64,000 nucleotides of DNA from Cupriavidus sp. YR651 (GTDB lineage Bacteria; Pseudomonadota; Gammaproteobacteria; Burkholderiales; Burkholderiaceae), in NCBI RefSeq assembly GCF_900101625.1, contig NZ_FMYZ01000001.1:528304-592303 (forward strand), read 5' to 3'. Below the pieces are notes generated by a model, which was not told where the DNA came from, made no database searches, and saw only the letters and a program-made list of their open reading frames with translations. Numbering within the stretch: the first letter of the stretch is position 1; the number at the start of each line of letters is the position of its first letter. A program made the translations under genes and the position numbers. Shown in pieces: positions 27,555 through 37,308 of the stretch.

Positions 27555-29090
27555 TCAGACGTACACGACCTTGTAGCGCTTGCCGATGCGCTCCCATTCA
27601 TCGGCCTCCTGCGCGAGGCTGTACTCGACGAGCGGATTGGCATCGATCCACGTCTTCGGCAGCCGCACCTCAAAGCCTTCGTCGAGCGCATCGGAGCGCT
27701 GTCTCACGCGAATATCGGGCAGCTTGACGTCGGCACGGCGGCGGCACAGCACAAAGGCCAGCCGCAGGCTGAACAGCATCCGCCAGTCGACGAACTTGCC
27801 GCTGCCGGACAGCTTGCCAAGCTTGCCCGCGTGCCCCAGCAACAGCGTGGCCAGCCGGGCCTGATCGGTCTTTGAGAATCCCGGCATATCCGCGTGCGTC
27901 GAGATGTACGCCGAATGCTTGTGGTAGCCGCTGTGCGAGATCGACATGCCGATCTCATGCAGGCTGGCAGCCCAGCCCAGCAGCGCCAGGTTGTCGTCGC
28001 GGCGCTCGTTGGGCGGCGGATCGGGGAACTGCGCCAGCAACTCGCGCGCGGCGGCCCCTACCCGGCCGGCCTGCGCGCGGTCGACCGCATAGCGGCGCAT
28101 GAACTGGTCGACCGTCACCGTGCGCATGTCCTCGTGATGGCTACGTCCCAGCAGGTCGTATAGCACCCCGAGGCGCAGCGCGCCGTCGGTGACGTCCATG
28201 CGATCGATGTCGAGCTCGGCGAAGACACCGAGCATGATCGACAGGCCGCCGGGCAGCACCGGAATCCGGTCAGCCTTGAGCCCGGTCAGCTTCACGCGAT
28301 TGGTGTTCTCCGCCTTGACGAGGGCGCGCTTCAGGCGCTCCAGCCCTTCGCGCGTGATGCCGTGCTCGGCCGGGTTATCGTTCATGCCGTTGAGCTCGAT
28401 CAGCTCGGCCAGCGCGCGCGCCGTGCCCGACGAGCCCACCGCCTGCTGCCAGCCCGCAGCGCGGTACTGGCGCACCAGCACCTGGATTTCGCGGCGTGCG
28501 GCCAGTTCAGCCTGCTTCATCGCGTATTCGTCGACATTGCCGCTCGGGAAGAACTGGCGGCTGTGCGACACGCATCCGATATACAGGCTCTCCATCAGCT
28601 TGGACTGATAGCCGCTGCCGATGATGAACTCGGTGGAACCGCCACCAATATCGACCACGAGGCGATTGCCCTGGCAGGCCGGCGCATCATGCGAGGCCCC
28701 CAGGTAGATCAGCCGCGCCTCTTCACGCCCGGCGATCACTTCGATCGGGAACCCCAGCGCGTTCTCGGCCTCGATCAGGAATTCGGAAGCATTCTTGGCC
28801 ACGCGCAGCGTATTGGTGGCCACGGCGCGCACATGCTCGGGGGCGAAGTCGCGCAGGCGGTCGCCAAACCGGCGTAGTGCGTCGATGCCGCGCCGGCGTG
28901 CGGGCTGGTCCAGGTACTTGTCCGGCGTCAGGCCGGCAGCCAGCCGCACAGGCTCGCGCAGGGCATCCACCTGGAAGATCTGGCTGGCAGGGCCGGAAGC
29001 CGTGGGGGTCTCGTCCACCCGCCCGATCATCAGGCGGAAGCTGTTGGAGCCCATGTCGACGGCGGCCAGCAAGCGGGGAGTTTGTGTCAT
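27555..29090 (-). CDS. ppx: Exopolyphosphatase (Ppx/GppA family)
   Basis: 511 residues. The ASKHA-type ATPase fold starts LLAAVDMGSNSFRLMIG. The second phosphate loop is LVVDIGGGSTEFIIG, with acidic catalytic residues in IAGREEARLIYLG. The C-terminal HD-like domain starts after about residue 310 (SLHEIGMSISHSGYHKHSAY). It removes phosphate from polyphosphate ends; a pppGpp phosphohydrolase role is possible for the family. The ATG at 29090 gives the standard start. The frame also opens at a TTG 13 codons upstream. Divergent from ppk. Confidence 0.94.
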   Translation of the reverse strand: MTQTPRLLAAVDMGSNSFRLMIGRVDETPTASGPASQIFQVDALREPVRLAAGLTPDKYLDQPARRRGIDALRRFGDRLRDFAPEHVRAVATNTLRVAKNASEFLIEAENALGFPIEVIAGREEARLIYLGASHDAPACQGNRLVVDIGGGSTEFIIGSGYQSKLMESLYIGCVSHSRQFFPSGNVDEYAMKQAELAARREIQVLVRQYRAAGWQQAVGSSGTARALAELIELNGMNDNPAEHGITREGLERLKRALVKAENTNRVKLTGLKADRIPVLPGGLSIMLGVFAELDIDRMDVTDGALRLGVLYDLLGRSHHEDMRTVTVDQFMRRYAVDRAQAGRVGAAARELLAQFPDPPPNERRDDNLALLGWAASLHEIGMSISHSGYHKHSAYISTHADMPGFSKTDQARLATLLLGHAGKLGKLSGSGKFVDWRMLFSLRLAFVLCRRRADVKLPDIRVRQRSDALDEGFEVRLPKTWIDANPLVEYSLAQEADEWERIGKRYKVVYV

Positions 29091-29136
29091 TGCGTCTGAA
29101 TTGCGCGGGTTCGGCCCAAAGAGCACCAAACCCGAA

Positions 29137-29203
29137 AGATTATGTCCTTGTCATGTCTGCATCATGACAAAATCAAAGTGTCATCAAACTGACACGATTC
29201 TAT
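29137..29203. promoter_or_regulatory. PhoB-box-like repeats between ppx and ppk
   Basis: Toward ppk there are two pairs with 11-bp pitch: TTGTCAT (29148) with GCATCAT (29159), and GTGTCAT (29178) with CTGACAC (29189). Toward ppx, the minus-strand TTGTCAT (complement of 29164-29170) and CAGACAT form another pair, followed by a -10-like CATAAT (complement of 29139-29144). TTGTCATG / CATGACAA (29149-29156, 29163-29170) is also a perfect inverted repeat. Confidence 0.55.
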
Positions 29204-29240
29204 GAAAAAGTCGCCACATTACCAAAATGAGGTCTTATAC

Positions 29241-31322
29241 ATGTCGACGACGCCGCCCGGCACGCTGCTGAACCGCGAGCTGGGCATTCTGGAATTCAAT
29301 GCGCGCGTGCTCGCGCAGGCCGCCGACCCGAATGTACCGCTGCTGGAAAGGCTGAAGTTCATCTGCATCGTGTCCAGCAATCTGGACGAGTTTTTCGAGA
29401 TCCGGATGGCCGGCCTGAAGGAGCAGATGCGGGACAACGCGTCGGGCCTCACGCCCGACGGCCTCTCCTTCCTGCAGGCCTACCAGCTTGTCACCGAGCG
29501 TACCCAGCGGCTGGTTGCCTCGCAGTATGACATGCTGCAGAACGTGATTTTCCCCGCGCTGGAAAAAGACGGGGTGTTCTTCCACCTGACCAGCACGTGG
29601 ACCGACGCCCAGCGCGAATGGGCGCGCGACTTCTTCGTGCGCGAACTGGGCCCGGTGCTGACGCCGATTGCGCTGGACCCGGCGCATCCCTTCCCGCGCG
29701 TCCTCAACAAGAGCCTGAACTTCGTGGTGGAGCTGTCCGGCAAGGACGCCTTCGGACGCGATGCCGACCTCGCCATCGTGCAGGCCCCGCGTGCGCTGCC
29801 GCGCGTGGTGCGCATGCCGGAAAAGCTGTCCGGCTACCCCTACGGCTTCGTGATGTTGTCGTCCTTCATGCAGGCATTCGTGCATGAGCTGTTCCCGGCG
29901 ATCGAAGTGCAAGGCTGCTACCAGTTCCGCGTGACGCGCAACTCGGACCTGTTCGTGTCCGAAGACGACATCACCGATCTGCGCGAAGCGCTGCAGGGCG
30001 AACTTCCCGCGCGGCACTTTGGCGATACGGTGCGGCTGGAAGTCTCCTCGGACACCCCGAACGCGCTGGCGCGCCGCCTGTTGCTGGAGTCCGGCCTGAC
30101 GGAACAGGATCTCTACCGCGTCAGCGGCCCGGTGAACCTGGTGCGCCTGATGCAGATTCCCGATCTGGTCGACCGCCCCGCCCTCAAGTACCCGCCGCAT
30201 GTGCCGGCGGCGATGAAGGCGTTCTCGCCGGGCATCGGCATGTTCGACGTGATCCGCCAGCAGGACGTGCTGATGCACCATCCGTACGAGAGCTTTACTT
30301 CCGTGCTGGACCTGCTGCAACTGGCCGCCGCCGACCCCAACGTGGTGGCCATCAAGCAGACCGTGTACCGCACCGGCAATGAGTCGCTGGTCATGGAAGC
30401 GCTGATGACCGCCGCCCGCAACGGCAAGGAAGTCACGGTGGTGGTGGAGCTGCTGGCGCGTTTCGACGAGGAAACCAACATCAACTGGGCGGAACGCCTG
30501 GAATCGGCCGGCGCCCACGTCGTCTACGGTGTGGTGGGTCACAAGTGCCACGCCAAGATGCTGCTGATCGTGCGCCGCGAAGCCGCCACGCCGAAGGCCA
30601 AGCACGTCTCGCTGCGCCGTTACGCCCACCTGGGCACCGGCAACTACCATCCGCGCACGGCACGGCTGTACACGGACTTCGGCTTGCTGACCACCAACGA
30701 GAAGATCTGCGAAGACGTACATCACGTGTTCCAGCTGCTGACGGGAACCGCAGGCACGATCCGGCTGAATCACCTGTGGCAGTCGCCGTTCACGATGCAC
30801 AGCAACCTTGTCGAGCATATCCGCGCGGAGGCTCGCAACGCGCGCGCCGGCAAGTCCGCGCGGATCATCGCCAAGATGAATGCGTTGCTGGAGCCGTCGA
30901 TCATCGACGAGCTCTACAAGGCGTCACGCGCCGGCGTGAAAATCGAACTGATCGTACGGGGCGTCTGCGCGTTGCGTCCCGGGGTACCGGGGATGTCGGA
31001 AAACATCTCCGTGCGCTCGATTGTCGGCCGCTTCCTGGAACACCATCGCGTCTACTACTTCCGCGCCGGTGGCGAGGATGTGGTCTACCTGTCCAGCGCG
31101 GACTGGATGGATCGCAACCTGTTCCGTCGCGTGGAGGTGGCCTTCCCGGTGCTGGACCGGGTGCTCAAGGCGCGCGTGATCAAGGAAAGCCTGCAGATAC
31201 ATCTGCGCGACAACGCGTCCGCATGGATCATGCAGCCGGACGGCAACTACGTGCGCAAGCTCTCGCGGGCCAAGGAACAGCACGTGAGCCAGCTGGAATT
31301 GCTGGCGATGTTCGGCGGCTGA
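29241..31322 (+). CDS. ppk: Polyphosphate kinase 1
   Basis: 693 residues, full-length PPK1. It has the N domain starting LLNRELGILEFNARVLAQA, a helical H domain, and two phospholipase D-like C domains. The autophosphorylated histidine is H437 in GHKCHAKM (E. coli H435), and the second active-site region is HLGTGNYHPRTARLYTDF. It polymerises phosphate from ATP reversibly. ATG 29241 follows GAGGTCTTATAC and is preferred. An upstream ATG at 29202 has no ribosome site and overlaps the regulatory repeats. Confidence 0.95.
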   Translation: MSTTPPGTLLNRELGILEFNARVLAQAADPNVPLLERLKFICIVSSNLDEFFEIRMAGLKEQMRDNASGLTPDGLSFLQAYQLVTERTQRLVASQYDMLQNVIFPALEKDGVFFHLTSTWTDAQREWARDFFVRELGPVLTPIALDPAHPFPRVLNKSLNFVVELSGKDAFGRDADLAIVQAPRALPRVVRMPEKLSGYPYGFVMLSSFMQAFVHELFPAIEVQGCYQFRVTRNSDLFVSEDDITDLREALQGELPARHFGDTVRLEVSSDTPNALARRLLLESGLTEQDLYRVSGPVNLVRLMQIPDLVDRPALKYPPHVPAAMKAFSPGIGMFDVIRQQDVLMHHPYESFTSVLDLLQLAAADPNVVAIKQTVYRTGNESLVMEALMTAARNGKEVTVVVELLARFDEETNINWAERLESAGAHVVYGVVGHKCHAKMLLIVRREAATPKAKHVSLRRYAHLGTGNYHPRTARLYTDFGLLTTNEKICEDVHHVFQLLTGTAGTIRLNHLWQSPFTMHSNLVEHIRAEARNARAGKSARIIAKMNALLEPSIIDELYKASRAGVKIELIVRGVCALRPGVPGMSENISVRSIVGRFLEHHRVYYFRAGGEDVVYLSSADWMDRNLFRRVEVAFPVLDRVLKARVIKESLQIHLRDNASAWIMQPDGNYVRKLSRAKEQHVSQLELLAMFGG

Positions 31323-31339
31323 GCCGGTAACGGCAACCC

Positions 31340-31373
31340 AAAACGAAAACGGCCCGTCGGGGCCGTTTTTTCT
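31340..31373. terminator. Bidirectional terminator between ppk and phoR
   Basis: Stem AAAACGGCCC (31346-31355) / GGGCCGTTTT (31360-31369), loop GTCG, with T-runs on both strands. It ends ppk and, from the other side, the pst-pho operon. Confidence 0.9.
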
Positions 31374-31393
31374 TCCTTGCATCGCCGTTGTAC

Positions 31394-32737
31394 TCAGGCG
31401 GCGTGCCGCGTGCGATCCGGATAGTTCGGCGCCACGTCCGGCTCATACCCGCTGCGGTCCGTCGGGAAGATGATGCGAAACGTGCTGCCTCGTCCGACTT
31501 CGCTGGTCACGCGCATGTCCGCATGGTGACGGGACAGCACATGCTTGACGATGGCCAGCCCGAGCCCCGTGCCGCCCGTGTCGCGCGAACGGCTGCGATC
31601 CACGCGATAGAACCGCTCGGTCAGCCGCGGAATATGCTCGGGCGCAATGCCCAATCCCGTATCGCTCACCGAGAACACCGAATGCCCGTCGGTGTAGGTC
31701 AGGCGGATCGCGATCCGCCCGCCGTCCGGCGTGTAGCGCACCGCGTTGGAAACCAGGTTGCCCAGCGCCGAGAGCAGTTCGCTTTCGGCGCCACGCAGGA
31801 CCACGCTCGCGTCGATCTCCGCCTGGATCTGGTGCCGATCCTGCGACAGCGCCTCGGCATCGTGCACCAGGTGCGCGGCCAGCGCCCCCACGTTCACGCG
31901 CTCCAGCGGAGGCGGCTGGACATCCGACTCCAGCTTGGCCAGCGCCAGCAGGTCTTCCACGATCCGCTGCATGCGCATCGACTGCACCAGCATCATGTCG
32001 ACGTAGCGCTTGCGGTCATCCTCGGTTACGGGCAGGTCCCGCACCGTCTCCAGGAAACCGGTCAGCACGGTCAGCGGCGTCTTCAGTTCGTGCGACACAT
32101 TGGCCACGAAATCGCGCCGCATGGCTTCGGTGCTTTCCACCTTGGTGATGTCCTGCGTCAGCACGAGCTTGCGGTTCTCGCCATAGGGAAGGATCTGCAC
32201 CGAGGTGATGCTGCGCTTGTGCTCGCCCATATCGCGCATGATCAGCGGCTCGTCATAGCGCTCGCGCGTCAGGTAGTTGACGAATTCGGGGCGGCGGATC
32301 AGGTGCGTGATGCGCTGGCGCACGTCGCGCCGGGCGTTCAGGCCAAAATGCTGCTCCGCCACGCCATTGCACCACTCGATCTGGTCGGCATCGTCGAGCA
32401 TCAGCACGCCGTAGGGCGACGCCTGGATGGCCTGGATAAAGCGCGTGTGCTGTTGCTCCACCTGCAACACCTGCGTGCGCCAGCGCTTGACCAGCCGGTG
32501 CAGGCGGTAATAGACCTCGCCCCACAGGCCGAGCGCGCTGGGAATCGCGCCATAGGCAGGTGCATCGAGCACCTTCCACAGCCGGTTGATCTGGAACAGG
32601 TAGTAGCCCAGCAGCAGGAACAGCGAGACGCAGAGGAACAGCAGGCCGGAAATGGGGCCGGCCGTGACGTACAAGCTGGCACCGATGATGGCCAGGCAGA
32701 CAAGAATGGCCGCGGATCGGGCCCAGATGACATTCAT
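31394..32737 (-). CDS. phoR: Phosphate regulon sensor histidine kinase PhoR
   Basis: 447 residues. Two N-terminal membrane helices (about 8-48) are followed by a linker, a PAS domain (about 95-190; QASPYGVLMLDDADQIEWCN), the HisKA dimerisation helix with the phosphorylated His in VSHELKTPLT (H216), and the HATPase_c domain with NLVSNAVRYTP, DTGLGIAPEHI and GGTGLGLAIVKH. It phosphorylates PhoB when phosphate is low and is held off by PstSCAB-PhoU. No Shine-Dalgarno is visible before the ATG at 32737, and 210 bases separate it from phoB, so its translation may be low. Confidence 0.95.
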   Translation of the reverse strand: MNVIWARSAAILVCLAIIGASLYVTAGPISGLLFLCVSLFLLLGYYLFQINRLWKVLDAPAYGAIPSALGLWGEVYYRLHRLVKRWRTQVLQVEQQHTRFIQAIQASPYGVLMLDDADQIEWCNGVAEQHFGLNARRDVRQRITHLIRRPEFVNYLTRERYDEPLIMRDMGEHKRSITSVQILPYGENRKLVLTQDITKVESTEAMRRDFVANVSHELKTPLTVLTGFLETVRDLPVTEDDRKRYVDMMLVQSMRMQRIVEDLLALAKLESDVQPPPLERVNVGALAAHLVHDAEALSQDRHQIQAEIDASVVLRGAESELLSALGNLVSNAVRYTPDGGRIAIRLTYTDGHSVFSVSDTGLGIAPEHIPRLTERFYRVDRSRSRDTGGTGLGLAIVKHVLSRHHADMRVTSEVGRGSTFRIIFPTDRSGYEPDVAPNYPDRTRHAA

Positions 32738-32822
32738 GCGAGGGAAGAGGATTCAGGCGGGCGGCCAGGCCGCGGGCGCGTTGCGTCGGAGTGTGCCACG
32801 AATTCACGTCGTTCTGCGCGCG

Positions 32823-32882
32823 GATCTGTGGACCGATCCGCACATGGATCTGCGCATCGATCCGCGCATCGAGCCGCGAGCC
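32823..32882. repeat. Degenerate 12-bp tandem repeat between phoB and phoR
   Basis: Five consecutive 12-base units beginning GA[T/G]C: GATCTGTGGACC, GATCCGCACATG, GATCTGCGCATC, GATCCGCGCATC, GAGCCGCGAGCC, at 32823, 32835, 32847, 32859 and 32871. They lie in the 210-base phoB-phoR gap. Confidence 0.8.
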
Positions 32883-32947
32883 GCCAGCGCTCGCCATGCC
32901 AGTCCGCCGGCGCGGCCCCTCTGTATCCGCGCCCGGCGAACGACCGT

Positions 32948-33655
32948 TCAGTGGCTCGACCCGCGGGCCAGGCGATAACCGCTGCCACGGACCGTTTCGA
33001 TCATGTTGCTGTATCCGCCCGGCATCAGCGCGGCACGCAGGCGCTTGATGTGGACGTCCACGGTGCGCTCTTCCACGAAAACGTGGTCGCCCCACACCTG
33101 ATCGAGCAATTGTGACCGGCTATGCACGCGCTCCGGATGCGTCATCAGGAAGTGCAGCAGGCGGAACTCGGTCGGGCCCAGGTCCAGCTTGATCGGCCCG
33201 CCCTCATCCTGCCCCGTCACGCGATGCGTGGCCGGGTCCAGCCGCAGGCCGTTGATGGCCACCACGTCGTCCGTCAGCTGCGGTGCCCGGCGGCGCAAGA
33301 CGGCCTTGATGCGAGCCAGCAGCTCCTTGGGCGAGAACGGCTTGGTCACGTAGTCGTCCGCACCGGCCTCCAGTCCCATCACCTTGTCCTGCTCCTCGCT
33401 GCGAGCGGTGAGCATGATGATCGGAATCTGCTTGGTGCGGTCGTTGGTACGCAGTTCCTTGGCGAAGGTCGCGCCCGACTTGCCCGGGAGCATCCAGTCC
33501 AGCAGGACAAGGTCGGGCAGCACGTCGCTCATCAGCGACAGCGCCTGCTCGGCGTTATAGGCCCGGATCGGATAGTGCCCCGCGTGCTGCAGGTTGACGG
33601 CAATCAGCTCAGCGATCGCCGGTTCGTCTTCGACAACGAGAATACTGCTTGGCAT
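32948..33655 (-). CDS. phoB: Phosphate regulon response regulator PhoB
   Basis: 235 residues. The receiver domain has the acidic pocket VVEDEP (E9, D10), phospho-acceptor D53 in LLDWMLPG and the conserved Lys in VTKPFSPKEL. The C-terminal OmpR-type winged helix has GPTEFRLLHFLMTHPERV and EERTVDVHIKRLRAAL. It binds Pho boxes such as those found in front of olsB, ppk and pstS here. GGAGAAAACATAC gives a good ribosome site. It follows phoU after 34 bases. Confidence 0.96.
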   Translation of the reverse strand: MPSSILVVEDEPAIAELIAVNLQHAGHYPIRAYNAEQALSLMSDVLPDLVLLDWMLPGKSGATFAKELRTNDRTKQIPIIMLTARSEEQDKVMGLEAGADDYVTKPFSPKELLARIKAVLRRRAPQLTDDVVAINGLRLDPATHRVTGQDEGGPIKLDLGPTEFRLLHFLMTHPERVHSRSQLLDQVWGDHVFVEERTVDVHIKRLRAALMPGGYSNMIETVRGSGYRLARGSSH

Positions 33656-33689
33656 GTATGTTTTCTCCGCTCTTCAGTCCCTGGGCTTT

Positions 33690-34394
33690 TCAGCTCAGCG
33701 CTTCGCGCTCCATATCTTCGCGCGAGGCATGACGGACGTCCCTGCCCTTTACGATATAGATGATGAATTCTGCAATATTCTTGGCATGATCGCCGATCCG
33801 CTCGATGGCCTTGGCGATAAACAGGAAGTCCAGCGCCACCGAAATCGTGCGCGGATCTTCCATCATGTAGGTGATCAGCTTGCGCACGAAGGCCCGGAAT
33901 TCGTCGTCGATGGCCTTGTCGTCCTTGACGATCCGCGCGGCCGCCACGGTATCCAGGCGGGCAAACGCATCCAGCGCCTGACGCAGCAGCGTGATGGCCA
34001 TCTCGCCCGACAGCTTCACCTCGGAATAATTGATGTTATGGGCCGCCGCATCTTCCATGATGTGCTTGGTCCGCTTGGCCACCTTCTCGGCTTCGTCGCC
34101 AGCGCGCTCCAGGTTGGTGATCGTCTTGGAGATCGCCATCACCAGGCGCAGGTCGCGCGCGGTCGGCTGGCGGCGGGCGATGATGTTGCCGCAGTCCGCG
34201 TCGATCTCGAGCTCCAGCGCGTTGAGCTGTTGTTCGCGGGTAATGACCTGGTCGGCCAGGTCGGCGTCGAAGTCGGCCAGCGCGCGCATGGCCAGCTCGA
34301 TCTGCGATTCCACCAGGCCGCCCATCTGCAGCAGCTTGGTGTTGATCGCGTTGAGGTCGGCGTCGAACTGGGTCGACAGGTGCTTGTCAGTCAT
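33690..34394 (-). CDS. phoU: Phosphate-specific transport accessory protein PhoU
   Basis: 234 residues, all-helical. Two PhoU three-helix bundles carry the metal-binding repeats: ALEADFDADLADQVI-type ALADFDADLADQV and ERAGDEAEKVAKRTKHIM in the first half, ERIGDHAKNIAEFI in the second. PhoU links the Pst transporter to PhoR and prevents runaway phosphate uptake. AGGAGAACACC precedes the ATG. It sits between pstB and phoB, as in most relatives. Confidence 0.95.
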   Translation of the reverse strand: MTDKHLSTQFDADLNAINTKLLQMGGLVESQIELAMRALADFDADLADQVITREQQLNALELEIDADCGNIIARRQPTARDLRLVMAISKTITNLERAGDEAEKVAKRTKHIMEDAAAHNINYSEVKLSGEMAITLLRQALDAFARLDTVAAARIVKDDKAIDDEFRAFVRKLITYMMEDPRTISVALDFLFIAKAIERIGDHAKNIAEFIIYIVKGRDVRHASREDMEREALS

Positions 34395-34449
34395 GGTGTT
34401 CTCCTGGCCGCTATTCGTATGCTAGGCGTGGAAGGTCGAGTCCTGCAAT

Positions 34450-35244
34450 TCAGCCGAAGCGGCCGGTAATGTAATCCTCAGTTTCCTTGCGATGCGGCTT
34501 GATGAAGATCTTTTCGGTCTCGCCGAATTCGATCAGTTCGCCCAGGTACATGTACGCCGTGTAGTCCGAGCAGCGCGCGGCCTGCTGCATGTTGTGGGTC
34601 ACGATGACCACCGTGTACTCGTCCTTCAGTTCGGCGATCAGTTCCTCGATGCGGCCCGTGGAAATCGGGTCCAGCGCGGAGCACGGCTCGTCCAGCAGCA
34701 GCACTTCCGGACGGATCGCGATGCCGCGCGCGATGCACAGACGCTGCTGCTGCCCGCCGGACAGGCCATAGCCAGACTGGTGCAGCTTGTCCTTGGCCTC
34801 ATTCCACAGCGCGGCCTTGGACAGCGCCCATTCCACGCGGTCGTCCATTTCGGAGCGCGACAGCTTCTCGAACAGCCGCACGCCGAAGGCGATGTTGTCG
34901 TAGATCGACATCGGGAACGGCGTCGGCTTCTGGAACACCATGCCCACCTTGGCGCGCAACAGCGAGATGTCCTGCTTGCTGGTCAGCAGGTTTTCGCCGT
35001 CCATGTTGATCTCGCCCTCGGCGCGTTGCTCCGGGTACAGCGCATACATCTTGTTGAAGGTGCGCAGCAGCGTGGACTTGCCGCAGCCGGACGGGCCGAT
35101 GAACGCGGTCACCTTGCGGTCCGGAATCGACATGTTGACGTTCTTCAGCGCGTGGAACTGGCTGTAGTAGAAATTCAGGTTCCGCACGTCGATCTTGGCG
35201 CGCACAGTATCGGGAATGTCGATGACGGTAGAAGTCATGCTCAT
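34450..35244 (-). CDS. pstB: Phosphate ABC importer ATP-binding protein PstB
   Basis: 264 residues. Walker A is GPSGCGKST (50-58), the signature is [16 protein letters not shown], Walker B is [13 protein letters not shown], and the switch His is in [12 protein letters not shown]. The length and the final [12 protein letters not shown] are typical of PstB. It energises PstCA-mediated phosphate uptake. A second in-frame ATG lies two codons later. Confidence 0.96.
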   Translation of the reverse strand: MSMTSTVIDIPDTVRAKIDVRNLNFYYSQFHALKNVNMSIPDRKVTAFIGPSGCGKSTLLRTFNKMYALYPEQRAEGEINMDGENLLTSKQDISLLRAKVGMVFQKPTPFPMSIYDNIAFGVRLFEKLSRSEMDDRVEWALSKAALWNEAKDKLHQSGYGLSGGQQQRLCIARGIAIRPEVLLLDEPCSALDPISTGRIEELIAELKDEYTVVIVTHNMQQAARCSDYTAYMYLGELIEFGETEKIFIKPHRKETEDYITGRFG

Positions 35245-35283
35245 GTCTCGCTTGAATTCGATGGTTCGGGCACGTGGCGCCGG

Positions 35284-36189
35284 TTATTTCTTGAACAGCA
35301 TGCGCGCCGCGATATTCAGCGCGAGCACACCGACGGTAATCAGGAACACCCCGGCCCAGGCCAGTTGCTGCCATTCGGTGAACGGGCTCATGGCGAAGCG
35401 GAAAATCGTCACCGGCAGGTTGGCCATCGGCTTGTTCAGGTCGCTGCTCCAGAACTGATTGGACAGCGCGGTGAACAGCAGCGGCGCGGTCTCGCCCGCG
35501 ATGCGGGCCACGGCCAGCAGCACGCCGGTCACGATGCCCGCATACGACGACTTGACCGTGATCGACAACACCATCTTCCACTTGGGCGTGCCAAGGGCCA
35601 CCGCGGCCTCACGCAGCGCGTTCGGCACCAGTTGCAGCATGTTCTCCGTGGTGCGGACCACGATGGGGACCTGCAGCAGCGCCAGCGCGCACACACCGGC
35701 CCAGCCCGAGAAGTGGCCCATGCGGGTCACCACCAGCGCGTAGACAAACAGGCCGATCACGATGGACGGCGCCGAGAGCAGGATGTCGTTGATAAAGCGG
35801 ATCAGGCTGGCCAGCGGCGATTTCTGGCCATACTCGGCCAGGTAGATGCCCGCCAGGATGCCCAGCGGCGTGCCGAGCAGCGTGGCCATGCCGACCATCA
35901 CGAAGCTGCCGAAGATGGCGTTGGCCAGCCCCCCGCCGGCCGTGTTCGGCGCCGGGGTCATCTGGGTGAACAAGTCGAGCGACAGCCCGCCCACGCCCAG
36001 CGAGATGGTGGTCCACAAGATCCACGCGAGCCAGAACAGGCCAAAACCCATCGCCGCGAGCGATGCGGTCAGCGCGTACAGGTTCATCCGGCGGCGCGAG
36101 CCCTGCAGGCGGGCGCGCACGGCGTCCGCATCGGGACGAACGGCGGGGATGGCGGAAGTCGACACGACGGCTTGGCTGGCTTGGTTCAT
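35284..36189 (-). CDS. pstA: Phosphate ABC importer permease PstA
   Basis: 301 residues with six membrane helices. The first helix is at about 38-62 after a 35-residue cytoplasmic N-terminus. The ATPase-contact loop is [18 protein letters not shown]. It pairs with PstC. GAGGGTGGCAA before the ATG at 36189 is a good ribosome site, and the start overlaps the pstC stop by 4 bases. Confidence 0.95.
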   Translation of the reverse strand: MNQASQAVVSTSAIPAVRPDADAVRARLQGSRRRMNLYALTASLAAMGFGLFWLAWILWTTISLGVGGLSLDLFTQMTPAPNTAGGGLANAIFGSFVMVGMATLLGTPLGILAGIYLAEYGQKSPLASLIRFINDILLSAPSIVIGLFVYALVVTRMGHFSGWAGVCALALLQVPIVVRTTENMLQLVPNALREAAVALGTPKWKMVLSITVKSSYAGIVTGVLLAVARIAGETAPLLFTALSNQFWSSDLNKPMANLPVTIFRFAMSPFTEWQQLAWAGVFLITVGVLALNIAARMLFKK

Positions 36190-37151
36190 TTGCCACCCTC
36201 ATTCTTGGCGAGTCGCAGCAGCAGGAGCTTGGACAGCGCCAGCACCACGAACGTAATCACGAACAGGATCAGGCCCAGCTCCATCAGCGCGGCGGTATGC
36301 AGCCCGGCGCCGGCTTCGGCGAATTCGTTGGCCAATGCCGAGGTGATGCTGTTGCCCGGCGAAAACAGCGAGACGCTATCCAGCAGGTTGGTGTTGCCGA
36401 TCACGAAGGTGACGGCCATGGTCTCGCCAAGCGCGCGGCCCAGACCCAGCATCACGCCACCGATGACGCCCGCGCGGGTGAACGGCAGCACGACGTTCCA
36501 CATCACTTCCCACGTGGTGCAGCCGATGCCGTAGGCCGACTCCTTCAGCAGCACCGGCGTGACTTCAAACACATCGCGCATCACCGAGGCGATGTACGGA
36601 ATGATCATGATGGCCAGGATGACGCCGGCACAGAGCAGGCCAATGCCCAAGGGGGCGCCCTGGAACAGTTTGCCGATCACGGGCACCTGGCCCACGGTGG
36701 CAGCCAGCGGCTTCTGGAAGTATTCGCCGAAGATTGGCGAGAACACGAGCAGGCCCCACATGCCGTACACGATGGACGGCACGGCGGCGAGCAGCTCGAT
36801 GGCGGTGCCAAGCGGCCGGCGCAGCCATGCTGGCGACAGCTCGGTGAGAAACAGTGCGATGCCGAAGCTGACCGGCACGGCGATGATCAGGGCGATCAGC
36901 GAAGTCACCAGCGTGCCGTAGATCGGCACGAGTGCGCCGTAGACGTCGGCGGGCGGATCCCACTGGGCCTCCCAAAGGAAGGCGATGCCGAACTGCTTGA
37001 TTGACGGCCATGCGGTGATGGCCAGGGAAACGATGATGCCGCCCAGCAGCAGCAGCGTGACGATGGCGGCGCCGCGGGTCAGGCCGCCGAACAGGATGTC
37101 GCCGGTGCGGCTGGGAGGCCGGACTGCGGGAAGATCGGACGTAGTCGCCAT
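36186..37151 (-). CDS. pstC: Phosphate ABC importer permease PstC
   Basis: 321 residues with six membrane helices. It begins with a charged N-terminus ([18 protein letters not shown]), then TM1 at about 30-52. The contact loop region [16 protein letters not shown] lies between TM4 and TM5. It is separated from pstS by 157 bases holding strong hairpins, and overlaps pstA by 4 bases. Confidence 0.95.
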   Translation of the reverse strand: MATTSDLPAVRPPSRTGDILFGGLTRGAAIVTLLLLGGIIVSLAITAWPSIKQFGIAFLWEAQWDPPADVYGALVPIYGTLVTSLIALIIAVPVSFGIALFLTELSPAWLRRPLGTAIELLAAVPSIVYGMWGLLVFSPIFGEYFQKPLAATVGQVPVIGKLFQGAPLGIGLLCAGVILAIMIIPYIASVMRDVFEVTPVLLKESAYGIGCTTWEVMWNVVLPFTRAGVIGGVMLGLGRALGETMAVTFVIGNTNLLDSVSLFSPGNSITSALANEFAEAGAGLHTAALMELGLILFVITFVVLALSKLLLLRLAKNEGGK

Positions 37152-37212
37152 GGTGGGGAAATCGAGTGCGTGGATGGATTCGGCGCGGATCGCCAGGGGC
37201 CTGGCGCGACGG

Positions 37213-37263
37213 CGGACCGGCCGGTCCGGCAGCCCCTGCAGCTTGCTGGCCGCGGGGGCTGCC
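37213..37263 (-). other. Hairpins between pstS and pstC
   Basis: A perfect 16-bp palindrome CGGACCGGCCGGTCCG (37213-37228) abuts a 9-bp stem GGCAGCCCC (37228-37236) / GGGGCTGCC (37255-37263). No T-run follows in the direction of transcription. It looks like an mRNA processing or stability element separating abundant pstS message from the rest of the operon. Confidence 0.55.
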
Positions 37264-37308
37264 TTGTCACGCGACCGCCGGGGCCACGTGACGGGGCATG
37301 TCAGGCAA

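Noticed and set aside
32823..32882. Repeats as a CRISPR array
   Set aside because: Units are 12 bases with no spacers and are degenerate; no cas genes are present.
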